Shown: positions 42,801 through 53,369 of the stretch, piece by piece
Layout: every line of letters begins with the position of its first letter
How positions within the stretch are numbered: the stretch's first letter is position 1
Source: Eutypella sp. D-1
Taxonomy: Eukaryota; Ascomycota; Sordariomycetes; Xylariales; Diatrypaceae
Direction of reading: 5' to 3'
Assembly: GCA_023313575.1 (NCBI GenBank)
Contig: JAJTTP010000021.1
Coordinates: forward strand, 124,001-188,000
Length of the DNA: 64,000 nt
The notes under the pieces: model-generated
Databases searched by the model: none
Seen by the model: only the letters and a program-made list of their open reading frames with translations
What the model was told of the DNA's origin: nothing
Made by a program: the position numbers and the translations under genes

Positions 42801-45800
42801 CTATACAACGCCCTCGTCTTCTTCCATGGTGTGGTCGTCTTCATCGCCTGCGTAGTCAACATCAATTGGTTGAGTCGAAGCCCAAGTGGAAAAGTCCTCG
42901 TCGTCTTCGGCGGAGTTTTCGAGGTCCTTGATGTTGTTGATCGCGATCTGCAGCTTCTCGCGCTCTTTGCGGAGTTGCTGTCGCTCCCTGGCAGTGTTGT
43001 CGTCCTCCTCCATGAGTTGTGCATACCTCTCACGTGCTAGTGCATCGTTAGCATATTGTTCAATAATATGAGTGGTAAAGCAGTGCAGGTTGGCAGGGTA
43101 GGCTTGGGCACTTACTTGGATATGGAAACAATTCCAGAGCTCTATCCAAGAAAATCTCCAGCTCCTGCGAGGAGAAGCTGCGGAAGAGCCGGGCGTTCAC
43201 CTCTTTGGTGATACCTTCGATGAAGTGAGTTGCAGAGGTCATGTAGTAACCTCTAACAATAGACGCGACTTGCAGTTCTGTCTTAAAAGGGTCCTCGCCG
43301 ATCTTGGGGAGGAGATCATTGAACATATTCTTCTCCTTCTTCCGTGCCTCGGCCGACATCTTCTCGGGGGGTGGAGCGACGTAGCCCCAATCAATAAGGG
43401 TCGCGGCTTTCAAACGCGAGAAGTTCCTCGCCCGCTCGAGTGTCTCCGCCTCCTGCGCCTTGTACCGCTCATAGGAGTCGTTGTTCATCGTGAACATCTG
43501 GAACGTCTCGTCGTGAAAGCGGCTAACTAGGCTTCCACGCTGGATATCTTCGGCCTTCTTCAAGTACTCATTGAGGTGAAATTGTGCCTCGCGGAAAATA
43601 AGACGTTGCCGGAACGTTTCGAGAGAACCGGAGAGTACGTTGTTAACTGTCTCGCGCAGCAGCTCCATGGTTTTTGACATGTAGAGTTCCAAGGGGCCCT
43701 GCCACTTGGAGATGGCGCGGAGAGACATGGCCTCGTAGACTTCTGTGGGAACAAGGTCTTGAGGCATACCGGCTCGCTTTTTCTCCGTTATCTCTCTTCG
43801 AATTTCACGGATATCCATTCCCGAGCGACCCAAATTGAAGAACCGGGCGAATGGGGTTTGTTCAGGCCCAGGGGTTCCAGAGTTGCTGAAACTTGGTTGC
43901 CTGATCGGGCTCATAGCCGAGTCCTCCTGCTTCACTCCGTTGACACCGTTGACCCCATTGATGCCATTAACAGGCATGCCATCGGGTCGGAATCTCTTGG
44001 TCGGGGTTACCCCCGCCATCGCGTCTAGAGGTCTCGGCCTCTTGGGGGTTTGCGAGGCCACGGTGTCAGTGTCGGACTCGAGGTCGATCGTCTGTGGCGC
44101 CTCGCGAACAATGCACGTCGGCTTAATCTTGAAGATGCAGAATTGGAACTGCGAGTTTAGTTTGCTCCAACGGGAAAGGAAAGCCTTGTGAATATCTTGT
44201 TAGCCACTGAGCCGAAGCATCTCATAGGAATCCACGAGGCTGTGGTACATAAGGATAGGCTTTGACTAGACCAAAAAGGCAAGTTGGAGGGTCGCGGATA
44301 CATCAATAAAATGCACTTACAGGTTCTTTGACTGCCACTTTGATCTGCCGATAAAACTCTGACAAGCTGGTCCTGACCTCGTGCTCTACGTTTTGAGGGA
44401 TCTCTGGTAGTGTGGACAATTGAATCTCGACTTCTCTCAGGCGCTCTTCGACTCTCGTCTTGATGAAAGGCAGACTATATGTAACGGTTAGTATGCCGGC
44501 AAAGGAAGAGGACAAGGACCCACGCAAGTCGTGGACACAGGAAAGGGCAGTGGAGCCTACCGCCCCCGTCACAAAAGGTTCAAATGGACACAAGAAACAT
44601 ACCTTCTAGAGAAAGCATGACCAAGTTGCTTCGTGATGTACTGCCTCAGGCGCTCAACGCCGCATTGGTCCTCAAATGGAGCAAACGCGTTGGGCCAACT
44701 GGAAACCCCACCTCGGAAGAAATTCTCCTCGTGAGTGGCCGCATTCTCGAGTGTCTCGCCGGGCGGCAGCGATGTGAGGAAGTAACCGTGCTTCACCGAT
44801 TGTTTTTTCCCCTGGAGTACGGCGAGCCATTGGGGGACATTTCCATCTTGGAGCATGTCGGCCTTCGTGATGACGCCAATGGTCCTGTCCGTGGCTTTTG
44901 CGTCACGAATAATGCCAAGGCTGATCGAGTTCTCCAAGTCGTGATTCATGGGAAGGGCCCACATAATGATAGCCTCCGGCCGCTGGATATAGGATCGGGT
45001 GAGATTCCTTACCACTTTGACCAAGTATTCATTCTCCTCCTTATCGGGTGAAAGGAAAACACCTGGCAAGTCATAAAAAGACAGGTCAGGGAGATCGGGT
45101 CCTTTCATTTCGAGAGCCACGATGTTTGGGGAGAATTGTGCCTCAGTTTTGTTAGCAGCCTCGGTCAGTTCCATCTCCTTAGCTATCGCGCCTTCGTTAG
45201 GGACGTAAGATTCATGGTTGATATTGGGGTTTAGAATAGCCACTTGCGCCCAACGCAGTACATCTTCGATCTCAGTTGGGTCGTAGATAGTCTTGAAAAT
45301 CTTTGTCTCCCTATTGTGCTTCTTGACCCAGGGAGGAAATGGGTTGCGCTCCGTGACATCAGTTTTCTTGATCCTGCCACGCTGTGCGTAGTCATAGTCC
45401 TGTTGCAATGACACTGTGCATGACCATTGAGGGCCATTTCCCGAACTCATGCGAATGTGGATCGGGCAGCGGGTGCAGACTCCACCGCTTCTTGGTAGGT
45501 TCAGTCGAGCCAGGCCAGACATAAGACTGGACTTTCCAGCTGACTGGTCTCCCACAAGGACGAGTTCGGGCAAGGTTGCCACATGCTGGATGCCCAGTTG
45601 TTGGAGATTGCCAAGGGTATCATTGCAAGCCTTTAACTTCAAGCCGATGCCGGCGAAGTCGGGGTGGGGCTGCGCAAAGCTTCGCTGAGCAAAGCTGACG
45701 TCCATATTATGTTGTGAAGACGGTGAACTCAGAGGTTCACGGACACGTGCCTCCATAAAGACAGGAGCCTCACTGTGATCAGTGCGAGGACGACTGTGAC

Positions 45801-46035
45801 TAGTGAGGGGGCGCCGGGTGTCGATGCTGGCTGCGTCGGATGTTAGTGATGCATCAGTAAAGAGGAGAATAGAATGTAACTTACGAGCGTTGGAACGATA
45901 GAATGTAGGAGGCACAGCCGACATGGCACTCACAGTGGGAGGTGGCTTTACATTCGAGGACGGCGCTGGAGAAGGTGATTGTCGATCGATCTCGATCGTC
46001 TCCCTTTTGATCGCAGCATTCTGTCTTCTAGGCAT
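42801..46035 (-). CDS. dynamin-family large GTPase
   Basis: Five exons are modelled: 46035-45885, 45830-44603, 44474-44321, 44184-43116 and 43036-42801, total 945 residues; all phases agree. The N-terminus is Ser/Pro-rich. The GTPase domain has the P-loop GDQSAGKSS, a following Thr region (SGGVCTRCPIHIRM), DLPGV, and TKADM for guanine specificity. The stalk follows (SLPFIKTRVEERLREVEIQL, IREIRREITEKKRAGMPQDL) with a basic linker inserted (TPKRPRPLDAMAG and PTKRFRPDG). The effector part (DEDFSTW in the tail, coiled coil RERQQLRKEREKLQIAINNI) ends acidic. No PH domain is seen. This is an Mx/Drp-like fungal dynamin without an assigned organelle; the basic linker could be a nuclear localisation signal. 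The first intron (54 nt) is a multiple of three with no stop. Confidence 0.87.
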
Positions 46036-46904
46036 GATGAACGTTCCGAACTTTATTTCTCGGAAGAGGTGTACATGAACTCGTCAACCAAACGATTAGG
46101 CAACCAAGGGAAGGGTTCCAAAACACCAAAAAGTAAGTGAGGGGTTATGTTGCCTAACTGCCTACCTCCAGGGCTGCCTAGGAAAGGTAGGGGGGGGTAC
46201 AAGGGAGGGATTCGACCAGGTTGATGACTAGGCTAGACTAATGACCAAGCAGATGGCAAACGATGGAGATGGAAAGTAGAGATGAAGTATAGCTTATCGA
46301 ATGGTGGATGAGGTAGGTGGTGATGTAAGTGGTAGAGTGAATGGAGATATTAGTAGATACCGAGTGGTCAGTTAGTTGGCGGTTATACGATGACTTCAAA
46401 TCAGAGGGAAGGAGTAACGGCGTAACCAACTACCTAGAAGCTCGGGTTGGTTAAGCAGGTGGGTGCCTAGGTATGGTACAGGGCTGGGTAGTATCAACGG
46501 TAAATGGGCACTATAGAGAAAATATGTGCCCAGGTGGGGGAAGTTGAAATGGGGAGAAGAAGAGGAATAGAAAAACTTTCAATGGTGATGATGATGGGTG
46601 GGTGGGTGAATGGATGAGCAAAAATGATGAAGAAAAAAAAGAAAAGAGGTCTTGGATTTGAATTGACTGGGACTGTGCAATAATTTTTGCAAAGCGCTGG
46701 AAAAATTCGAGAAGACCTCAGGTATATGTTAGGTGCTGGTAGTGCAATCCGGTAAATTGGGTGGCAAGCATAACAGACGCGATCTATGTGGGGAGGTTTT
46801 AAGGGGTTAAGATCGCGCGTCTCGCGTTTTAGGTAGCAAGGGTTCGCGCAGGAAAGTGGAGCGTATCACTTAAAAGGCTTGCAGCTTCCTTCCAAGTCCC
46901 TCCC

Positions 46905-46920
46905 AAGTACCTAGGTACTT
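46905..46920. repeat. 16-bp palindrome containing TACCTAGGTA
   Basis: AAGTACCTAGGTACTT is perfectly self-complementary. A partial copy, CCTAGGT, follows immediately at 46921. Confidence 0.9.
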
Positions 46921-47055
46921 CCTAGGTTCCTGTTACTCGGGCTTCACAGTCATTCACACCTTACCATAGTAATTTATATGGAGGGTTGTGAGGTAGATGA
47001 TAGCAACAGGTAAACTGTAGAGAGATAGCTAGGAGGTTGAAAGTTGCCAAGCCCA

Positions 47056-47065
47056 TACCTAGGTA
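47056..47065. repeat. TACCTAGGTA palindrome
   Basis: Perfect 10-bp copy in intergenic DNA. Confidence 0.85.
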
Positions 47066-49846
47066 ATACCTGATTAGGAAATCACCTTAGTACTACTCCA
47101 TCAGGCCCATTTATTAAGAGCGTACCTGCTTTAACTAACTACTATGTACCAATTGTTCGCGTAAAGTGGTTGCATCAACGCGATCTATGGTGGGGTCTTA
47201 CCCAGACATCAATCCGGGGTAGTACAACTAAGGTTACTTCGGGTTGTTAAGAAAAATCTGCATCTGACCTTACTACCTGTAGGTACCTGGTATTTACATA
47301 TATCGGGATAGGTCTATTTGGTACTTCAGATGAATACTTGTATCAGTGGAAATGTTACTATCTGGAACTCTTAGAGGTCTTCCAAACTTTCCAAGGTCCC
47401 GAGGGTGTCTTCACACCTTGCCTTGGAAGGTACATGTATCTAGCTCTCGGATCCCTTGGAACGGTTTCCTACTTGCCCAGGGCAGTCGCTGGTGCCTAAC
47501 AGAATCTATCGTTTGCTCTTCCTGCTCAAGCCCGAAGTCAGCGACCTCACCATTTGCGGCGGCCGATCTTGTGATCGTTTGGCGCTATCATGAAATTGTG
47601 TGTGTGCACAAGATACTTTGGGGGGTCGTGATCGGATTCTTCACACTCTTGTTGGGCAACCCGTTCAGATGGGATGATGATCTGATTATTAGTTATCTGG
47701 TTAACCTTCAATGCAGTAATTCATCCACCCGCCTTCTGGCCAATTCACACGTTGGCTTCTTCTGATGACTTCGTCCGTTCATACTGTCTCACTCTATCTC
47801 GAGTCTATGCGTACGCATTTTCTCGGCCTGCCCTTGCTGCATAAGCAGTCACCCGTCACATATCCAAGAGAGCCAAACGATACGTTCACAGAATCCGCCC
47901 TATTCTGCAGCTAGTTGTAGGCTGCTCGTGGTCATACCAAAAATGATGGCGGAATTCGCGTGCATCTGCACGAGAAATGAAGGTAGTGCGACTTGCCGTT
48001 CATGAAAAGGTGACTCACTTGGTTTGTGTGCTGAGACCTAGTTCCTACTCTGGCATGATACCTACGCAGAGAGTGATACGTAAGAATGCACCACTATAGC
48101 TGTACTGATACGAGTGAGAATCTCGATACCTACCCGTATGCGTCTAGATATGGCCCTACATAGGATGTGAGATAGTCACTAGGTCGAAAACAGAGGCTCT
48201 TCCCTTGGTCTAGAGTGACCTAAAAATGTAGACCGCCCACGTCGACACGAGCACCCGAAGTCACTTAGCCATGGTCTTCCTAGAATGCGCTTCCAGTGCT
48301 TGATTCGCCGCATCATGAGCCCAGCACGCGCCTCGGCTAGAAGCCGGAGGTCCGTAGTGCGAAGACAAGTACATAGTAGAGCATAATTCACCCGTGATTG
48401 ATATCGCAGACCCTCGCTCATCGATGGAAAGTGCAACGACAAATAGCGACTCCTCGCAGAAATCGCTCACGCCTCTGAATTTTCACATGGGGTCTCATGT
48501 ATCAACAATAACTACCCGTGCACACGGTTCACGTTGGGGGTGGTGGGGGATGGAAGCGCACGAGGCGTTTTGGGGCGTGCGCCCACTACCAACCAGATCT
48601 TCAGTACATATGCCAAGGCCTACTCTAGGGGCTTCCTATAGATTTGTAGGGCTGGCAGCTGAGTAGACATGTGCTATTTACGCCTGGGAATTTTTCTCTG
48701 AAAAGAGTCTTCACGGGGGCGTTCTTTCTAATCTTCAGGTTTAGCGAGAGACAAGGTTTACTTTCTATCGCCCTGTCTCTAGACCCACCTCATCGGCCGA
48801 GATAAGTGACAAGCATTAGGCCTCGAACACCTTGTCAACAGCATGAGTGCCTTGATTGCACAAATGCATTTGTCTTCTGCAGAGAACATATACCAACACC
48901 GTCGATCTATAACATCTTTGGTGGCCCTAGTTACATCGTTTGTGCCGAGACAAAAGCTGAGAGGGCGGCCACCCAGGAGTTTATCTGGCACCCTTTGAGG
49001 CCTATATTTCACGCTAGGGCGGTGACATTGTGTCATTCCTATGCCGCCGCTAAGGCAGGCTTCAGTTAAGCGAAGTCGTAGCCTTCCATCAATGCAGCTA
49101 CGGACCCAGTTCCAATACGGTGGAATGGCAACGGGATAGTACTATCTATACTCGGTGGTGGGGACCTATACAAGGATTGAATGGACTAGCCCAATAGCCA
49201 TTCCACAGACCCAGACTACGGAATCTATAATTGTGTAAACGCCATGCAGGCTACTTTCATGACCACTTCCCACGGCGCCAATCAAACCCCAGGGAAACCC
49301 TTCAGCTCCACGGGCTCATGCGACGTGACCTCGTCTCGGATTCACACCCCAGATTGGGGGCGCTCGTCTGAGCTGATGCCGTGTGTAAAATGTAAGCATT
49401 TAATTCGGGAAGTGGTGGGGGAAGTTCAAACGAATCACCCTGCAGTCAGCATGGCTCCGGGGGAGGAGCTGGCGAATGAGCGCCTGTCTGGGAATGGGTC
49501 GCTTATCGTCAGCAGCCCGGCCGCTTTACTGGAAAGAGGCGCTTCGCCCCCCCCAGACAGATGCGGCTTCCCATGTCTATCAGCGCAGTCCTACGTCGAA
49601 TTGAGAAGTTGAGCAGCGAAGGAAGGGCACGAAAGCAATAACATCGCCATGGGTTCGGAAACAGTATCCGCGTTTCGAATTGTGGGTAGGACTGGTAGAT
49701 TGGGCGTGAATGCGAATGGAAATTTTGATATACTTGAGGGGTTGCCCCCCATCTCATATAGATGCTCGTAACGGATGCAAGCTTTTCCCCCTAACCACCA
49801 TGACCTGATAACTCTACTGCCCCTTGCTTTCACAAAGCCTTTCTAA

Positions 49847-50905
49847 ATGCGCTTTGAAACTTTCGTGCTTCTCGTCCTCGCTTTGCTGGGCCAAGCGGGG
49901 GCAAAGCACTTCCAAACATGGTATCGCGTGTACGGCCCCGTCTTTAACAACATTCTCCACAATGATTGCCAGGACAAGTACGAGGCATACATGACCCAGG
50001 AGCCGGAGGCGGACTGCCGCGAATGCCTCGCCGAGCGGACCATCGCCTGCATCCTGGACGAGACCCCGGAGGACTTCAAGGCCAACATGGCCGCCGCCAG
50101 CGTCCTGCTAGGCCTCCTGCCGTCGATTCTCAGCCTCGCGGGCTCGAAAGCCATCGAGACCGGCTTGCTGGCCCAGAGACGACCGTTCCTGTCCTTCCTC
50201 ACCAGCCTCGGCGCGCCGGCCGCCTGGCCCATACACTCCTTCGACTACCACAGCAGTCCCGCCGAGCTGTTTCGCGAGACGCCGGGTGCCGTCGACTTGC
50301 CCGAGCTCACTCCCCGCTGGAGAGTCGTGGTGGTCATCACGCAGTATCTCCTGCTTATCGGGGCGTTCGCCAACCTCTTGCAGACGACCCTAGAGCTGTC
50401 TGAGAAGACTATCTGCACTTTCACGCCGAGCACAGAATATCTGCCGCTCGTTTGGGCGCTCACGGGGGTCCCCGTGCACTTTGTCGGATCGTGGGCCTCA
50501 TACTTGAGGACACGCGTCACCACGGAGGAGAGGGACACTATCTGGGGTCACTTCGACGAGTTTCGACTCTGCATGTACCATAAGCCCGCCAGAGTCGAGC
50601 TAATGAAGGAGTCGTACTGGTTCATCTGGTGGGCGTGGTTCTTGTCGTTTGGGACCATCCTCCACATCATATTTGGCACCCTGATGTTCTCAAGTATTCT
50701 GTTCATCTCGTCGGACTATGCACTGAGGGTGGCTGGGAGGTACCTGGCATCGACCATAGTGTGTCGCGCCGTATTAATGTTTGAGCTTGCCGGTATGAGG
50801 AGAGTGGCTACGATGGACATGAAGGTTGCTAGTGGCAACCCCGGCCATGGCCAAGAGCAACAGCGTGATTTGGAATTGCAGCCTTTGGCCTTCAACGGGG
50901 CGTAA
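49847..50905 (+). CDS. fungal multi-pass membrane protein of unknown function
   Basis: Single exon of 352 residues. It starts with a signal peptide (MRFETFVLLVLALLGQAGA), followed by an extracellular segment with Cys spaced as DCQDKYEAY, DCRECLAERTIACIL. Four to five hydrophobic segments follow: ASVLLGLLPSILSLAG, VVVVITQYLLLIGAFANLL, YLPLVWALTGVPVHFVGSW, YWFIWWAWFLSFGTILHIIF and LMFSSILFIS. The tail is Gln/His-rich. The Cys pattern and layout resemble lineage-specific membrane proteins common in Sordariomycetes, but I do not recognise a named family. It faces a bestrophin-like gene across about 0.8 kb (convergent). Confidence 0.72.
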   Translation: MRFETFVLLVLALLGQAGAKHFQTWYRVYGPVFNNILHNDCQDKYEAYMTQEPEADCRECLAERTIACILDETPEDFKANMAAASVLLGLLPSILSLAGSKAIETGLLAQRRPFLSFLTSLGAPAAWPIHSFDYHSSPAELFRETPGAVDLPELTPRWRVVVVITQYLLLIGAFANLLQTTLELSEKTICTFTPSTEYLPLVWALTGVPVHFVGSWASYLRTRVTTEERDTIWGHFDEFRLCMYHKPARVELMKESYWFIWWAWFLSFGTILHIIFGTLMFSSILFISSDYALRVAGRYLASTIVCRAVLMFELAGMRRVATMDMKVASGNPGHGQEQQRDLELQPLAFNGA

Positions 50906-51722
50906 GTTGACTTAAGGCCTTATGAAAGATCTGTCCAATCGGGGCCGGCACCCTAAATAACCAACCCCCCACCCAGCTGCCATCCGGGGGCAATTGGGTG
51001 ATGACAATCGTTTCTATGGAAAGCAGGAGTGTATAGCATATGATGATGACACAAGATAGGCTAAGTAAAGGTCAAGATAGGGTTCTGACAGCAATGACTA
51101 ATTTCTAGCTGTGTGTTACACTGTGGCTTACCCAGTCGATGGCATTAGATCGCACTACCCCCTTTCCCTTCGTGAAAATGCGGGGCCAGATAGGGGCTTG
51201 CGATGCACCTCGATTACAGCTGTCTCGCCGATGGAGGATCTGCTGATTTGGCAGGCGCTTCTGCAGGTCACCAGAGGATTAATACTCCCTTACAAAATCG
51301 ATTGGTTATACTTCATCTGAGACATGAGCTAAATAGGGTCTGTGGTGTTTAAGTCATAGTCCACTGGGGGTGGGCTGAAGCAGCCAAGTCACCTGCCATT
51401 TTGTGCCTACCGAAACGGAAATGATTTTGATTTAACGTGATGAGGCCTATCCGGGTTTATGGTGATCCAAATGACACTTCTTGTTACGCCCTTTTTGTGC
51501 TATTTCGCTAAATAACATGTCCTCCAAAACGAAGCTCAACTCCAGTGCCGATCAGATTGCTGCCCAATTACGAAGGGAAAATACAGAGGCCATCAGAAAA
51601 AAGGACGGATTTTTTCCGAAGGGATATATGTTTTAAATGCAGACCTTAATGCCGGTGTTGGAAAAGAATCAGAAAAAGATGGAAAGGCATAGCCTTCCCT
51701 GGATAGTCACGTCGTAGGGACG
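50906..51722. other. intergenic between convergent membrane-protein genes
   Basis: No coding frame or repeat recognised. Confidence 0.5.
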
Positions 51723-53369
51723 TTATACATTGTTGTCGCCCTTGTCGTAAGTCGTGGTGCTAGCACTGTGCGCTGTGCCCGCGGAGTTTAGCGCGCCCTT
51801 GAGGGCGGCTGCGTCAGGACCGTCATTGGGGTAATTCTGGTACGGCCTATTCCTGAGCGCCCTGCGCAGCGCGATCTCAGGGCGAGAGGCCCAGATGTCA
51901 TAACCAGACTCGCTAGACAGGTATAGGACCTTGTTCTTGGGGTTCTCAACCCATTCACCCCACCTGGGCTTCGGCCGGGCCGAGACGGTCTCCAGGTCCT
52001 GTACGATCTGAGCGCAGTAGAGGTCGAGGGGCAGATCATTGACGTCGTTTCCGAATGGGTTCTCAACCTCGCGACTGATGAACAGGATCGAGAGGATGAT
52101 TACTGCGGCCGCAACTGAAGCGGGAATTGTAATCCAACCGAGATCGCCAACTAGCTGGAAGGGAAGCAGACACACATATAGCCAAGTGATCTGCTGGATG
52201 GCAATGGCGTAGGCAATTGGGAGGGGGGTGTTGGCGACGCGCTCAGTACCGGCCATCACGTCGTTTAGCGATTGAAGCCCGTTGTCTAAAGAATTATCAG
52301 CTTTGTAGCATAAGTCGGACAACGGAGAAAACATACAGGCCGAGGTTTGTTGCATGCTGATAGGCAGCTGGCCATTGAGAGAGATCTCATCTATGTAGGC
52401 GCCCAGGTAGTTTAAGATCTCCAATGGTAGGTTGCCAAGAGGTGCCCTTGCCTTCTTCATTTCCTTACGCGGGTTCGACTGAGCGAAAGACAGCCCGAGG
52501 CTCTCTCCGACCTTCTTGAAGACATTCTTGCCCCTTGGCCTATCCATGTCCTTTGTAGCGGCCTCAGCGAAAGTGTCAAGATGCTGGACTAATTGCGAGA
52601 TATCATCGTAGAACGTGTAGGGCTCGAATCGTAGCTTGTGCTTCAAGGACACTGCAAACGCGACCAGAAGATTCATCGCGGTTCTGAAAACATTAGTAAT
52701 GTCCGGAATGGCCTCCGCTTGTCAGTGCCAATCAGGATAATACTTACAGCTTTCCGAGAACATCCTCCTTTTCGTGACCGGGTCGCTCCTGGCAGTGGAT
52801 CCAGATACATCGCCCAAGCGACTGGGACTCCTTGACCAACTGAGCCCAAAATCTCCTACCCTCTCCATATCTCTCGTATGCCGTGGAGCTGCGGAAAGAC
52901 AAACCCAAACCAACAACGAAACCAGTCACCGTCAGCAGAATGGAGCTGATACCGAGATTCACGTCCGGCCCGAGCAGTTGTGTCAGGCACGTAATCAGGG
53001 AAGACCATATGCCAACAACAATGAGAGGAATGATCATTTTCGGCAGGATACTGCCGTGCATCTGCATGAACAGAGGCCATTTGCTGTGTTTGGCAATATC
53101 GCGGGGACCGGACTGTGTCGCTGTTAGTTACACGCTGACACGGCCACCAGTACTAGATGTCAGCTGCGTACGAAATAGTCATCAATATCTAAGCCCGTCT
53201 GTCTTCGACTGAAAGGATTAGGCGTAGAGGCACCTCTTGGTGAGAGGGGAAAGTCGTCTACTTCGCCGTGGTTCATGTCGCCTTTGTTTTGGGTCGTTTG
53301 AATCTTCACAGCTGCCATATCTATGTGAGCATGGCCAGCTTGAGCCGGCGCTGGACCGTCTTCTGACAT
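51723..53369 (-). CDS. bestrophin-like anion channel (fungal UPF0187 type)
   Basis: Exons 53369-53172, 53112-52748, 52683-52337 and 52285-51723 give 490 residues. The protein contains DDYFSGPRDIAKHSKWPLF before the first transmembrane helix, the family signature LSFRSSTAYERYGEGRRFWA, a central LTAMNLLVAFAVSLKHKLRF, a MQQTSAYNGLQSLNDVMAG segment, TPLPIAYAIAIQQITWLYVC, and REVENPFGNDVNDLPLD, the acidic clasp typical of bestrophins. Fungal members are predicted chloride or small-anion channels of cell membranes; none of this is tested here. Intron 3 (52336-52286, 51 nt) is in frame with no stop, so a retained form would also be translatable, but only splicing restores the conserved QQTSAYNGLQSLND. 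The N-terminal 60 residues are disordered. Confidence 0.88.

Larger units (their letters stand above)
46036..49846. other. 3.8 kb gene-poor stretch upstream of dynamin
   Basis: Holds two perfect TACCTAGGTA palindromes only about 140 bp apart (46908-46917 and 47056-47065), the first within a 16-bp palindrome AAGTACCTAGGTACTT. GAT-type microsatellite sequence is near 46583-46600. The 139-codon frame at 47346-47765 lacks any domain or conserved look. I see no other gene. Confidence 0.5.

Noticed and set aside
47346..47765. 139-codon plus-strand frame
   Set aside because: No domain, poor codon character, and no splice partners. Treated as chance.
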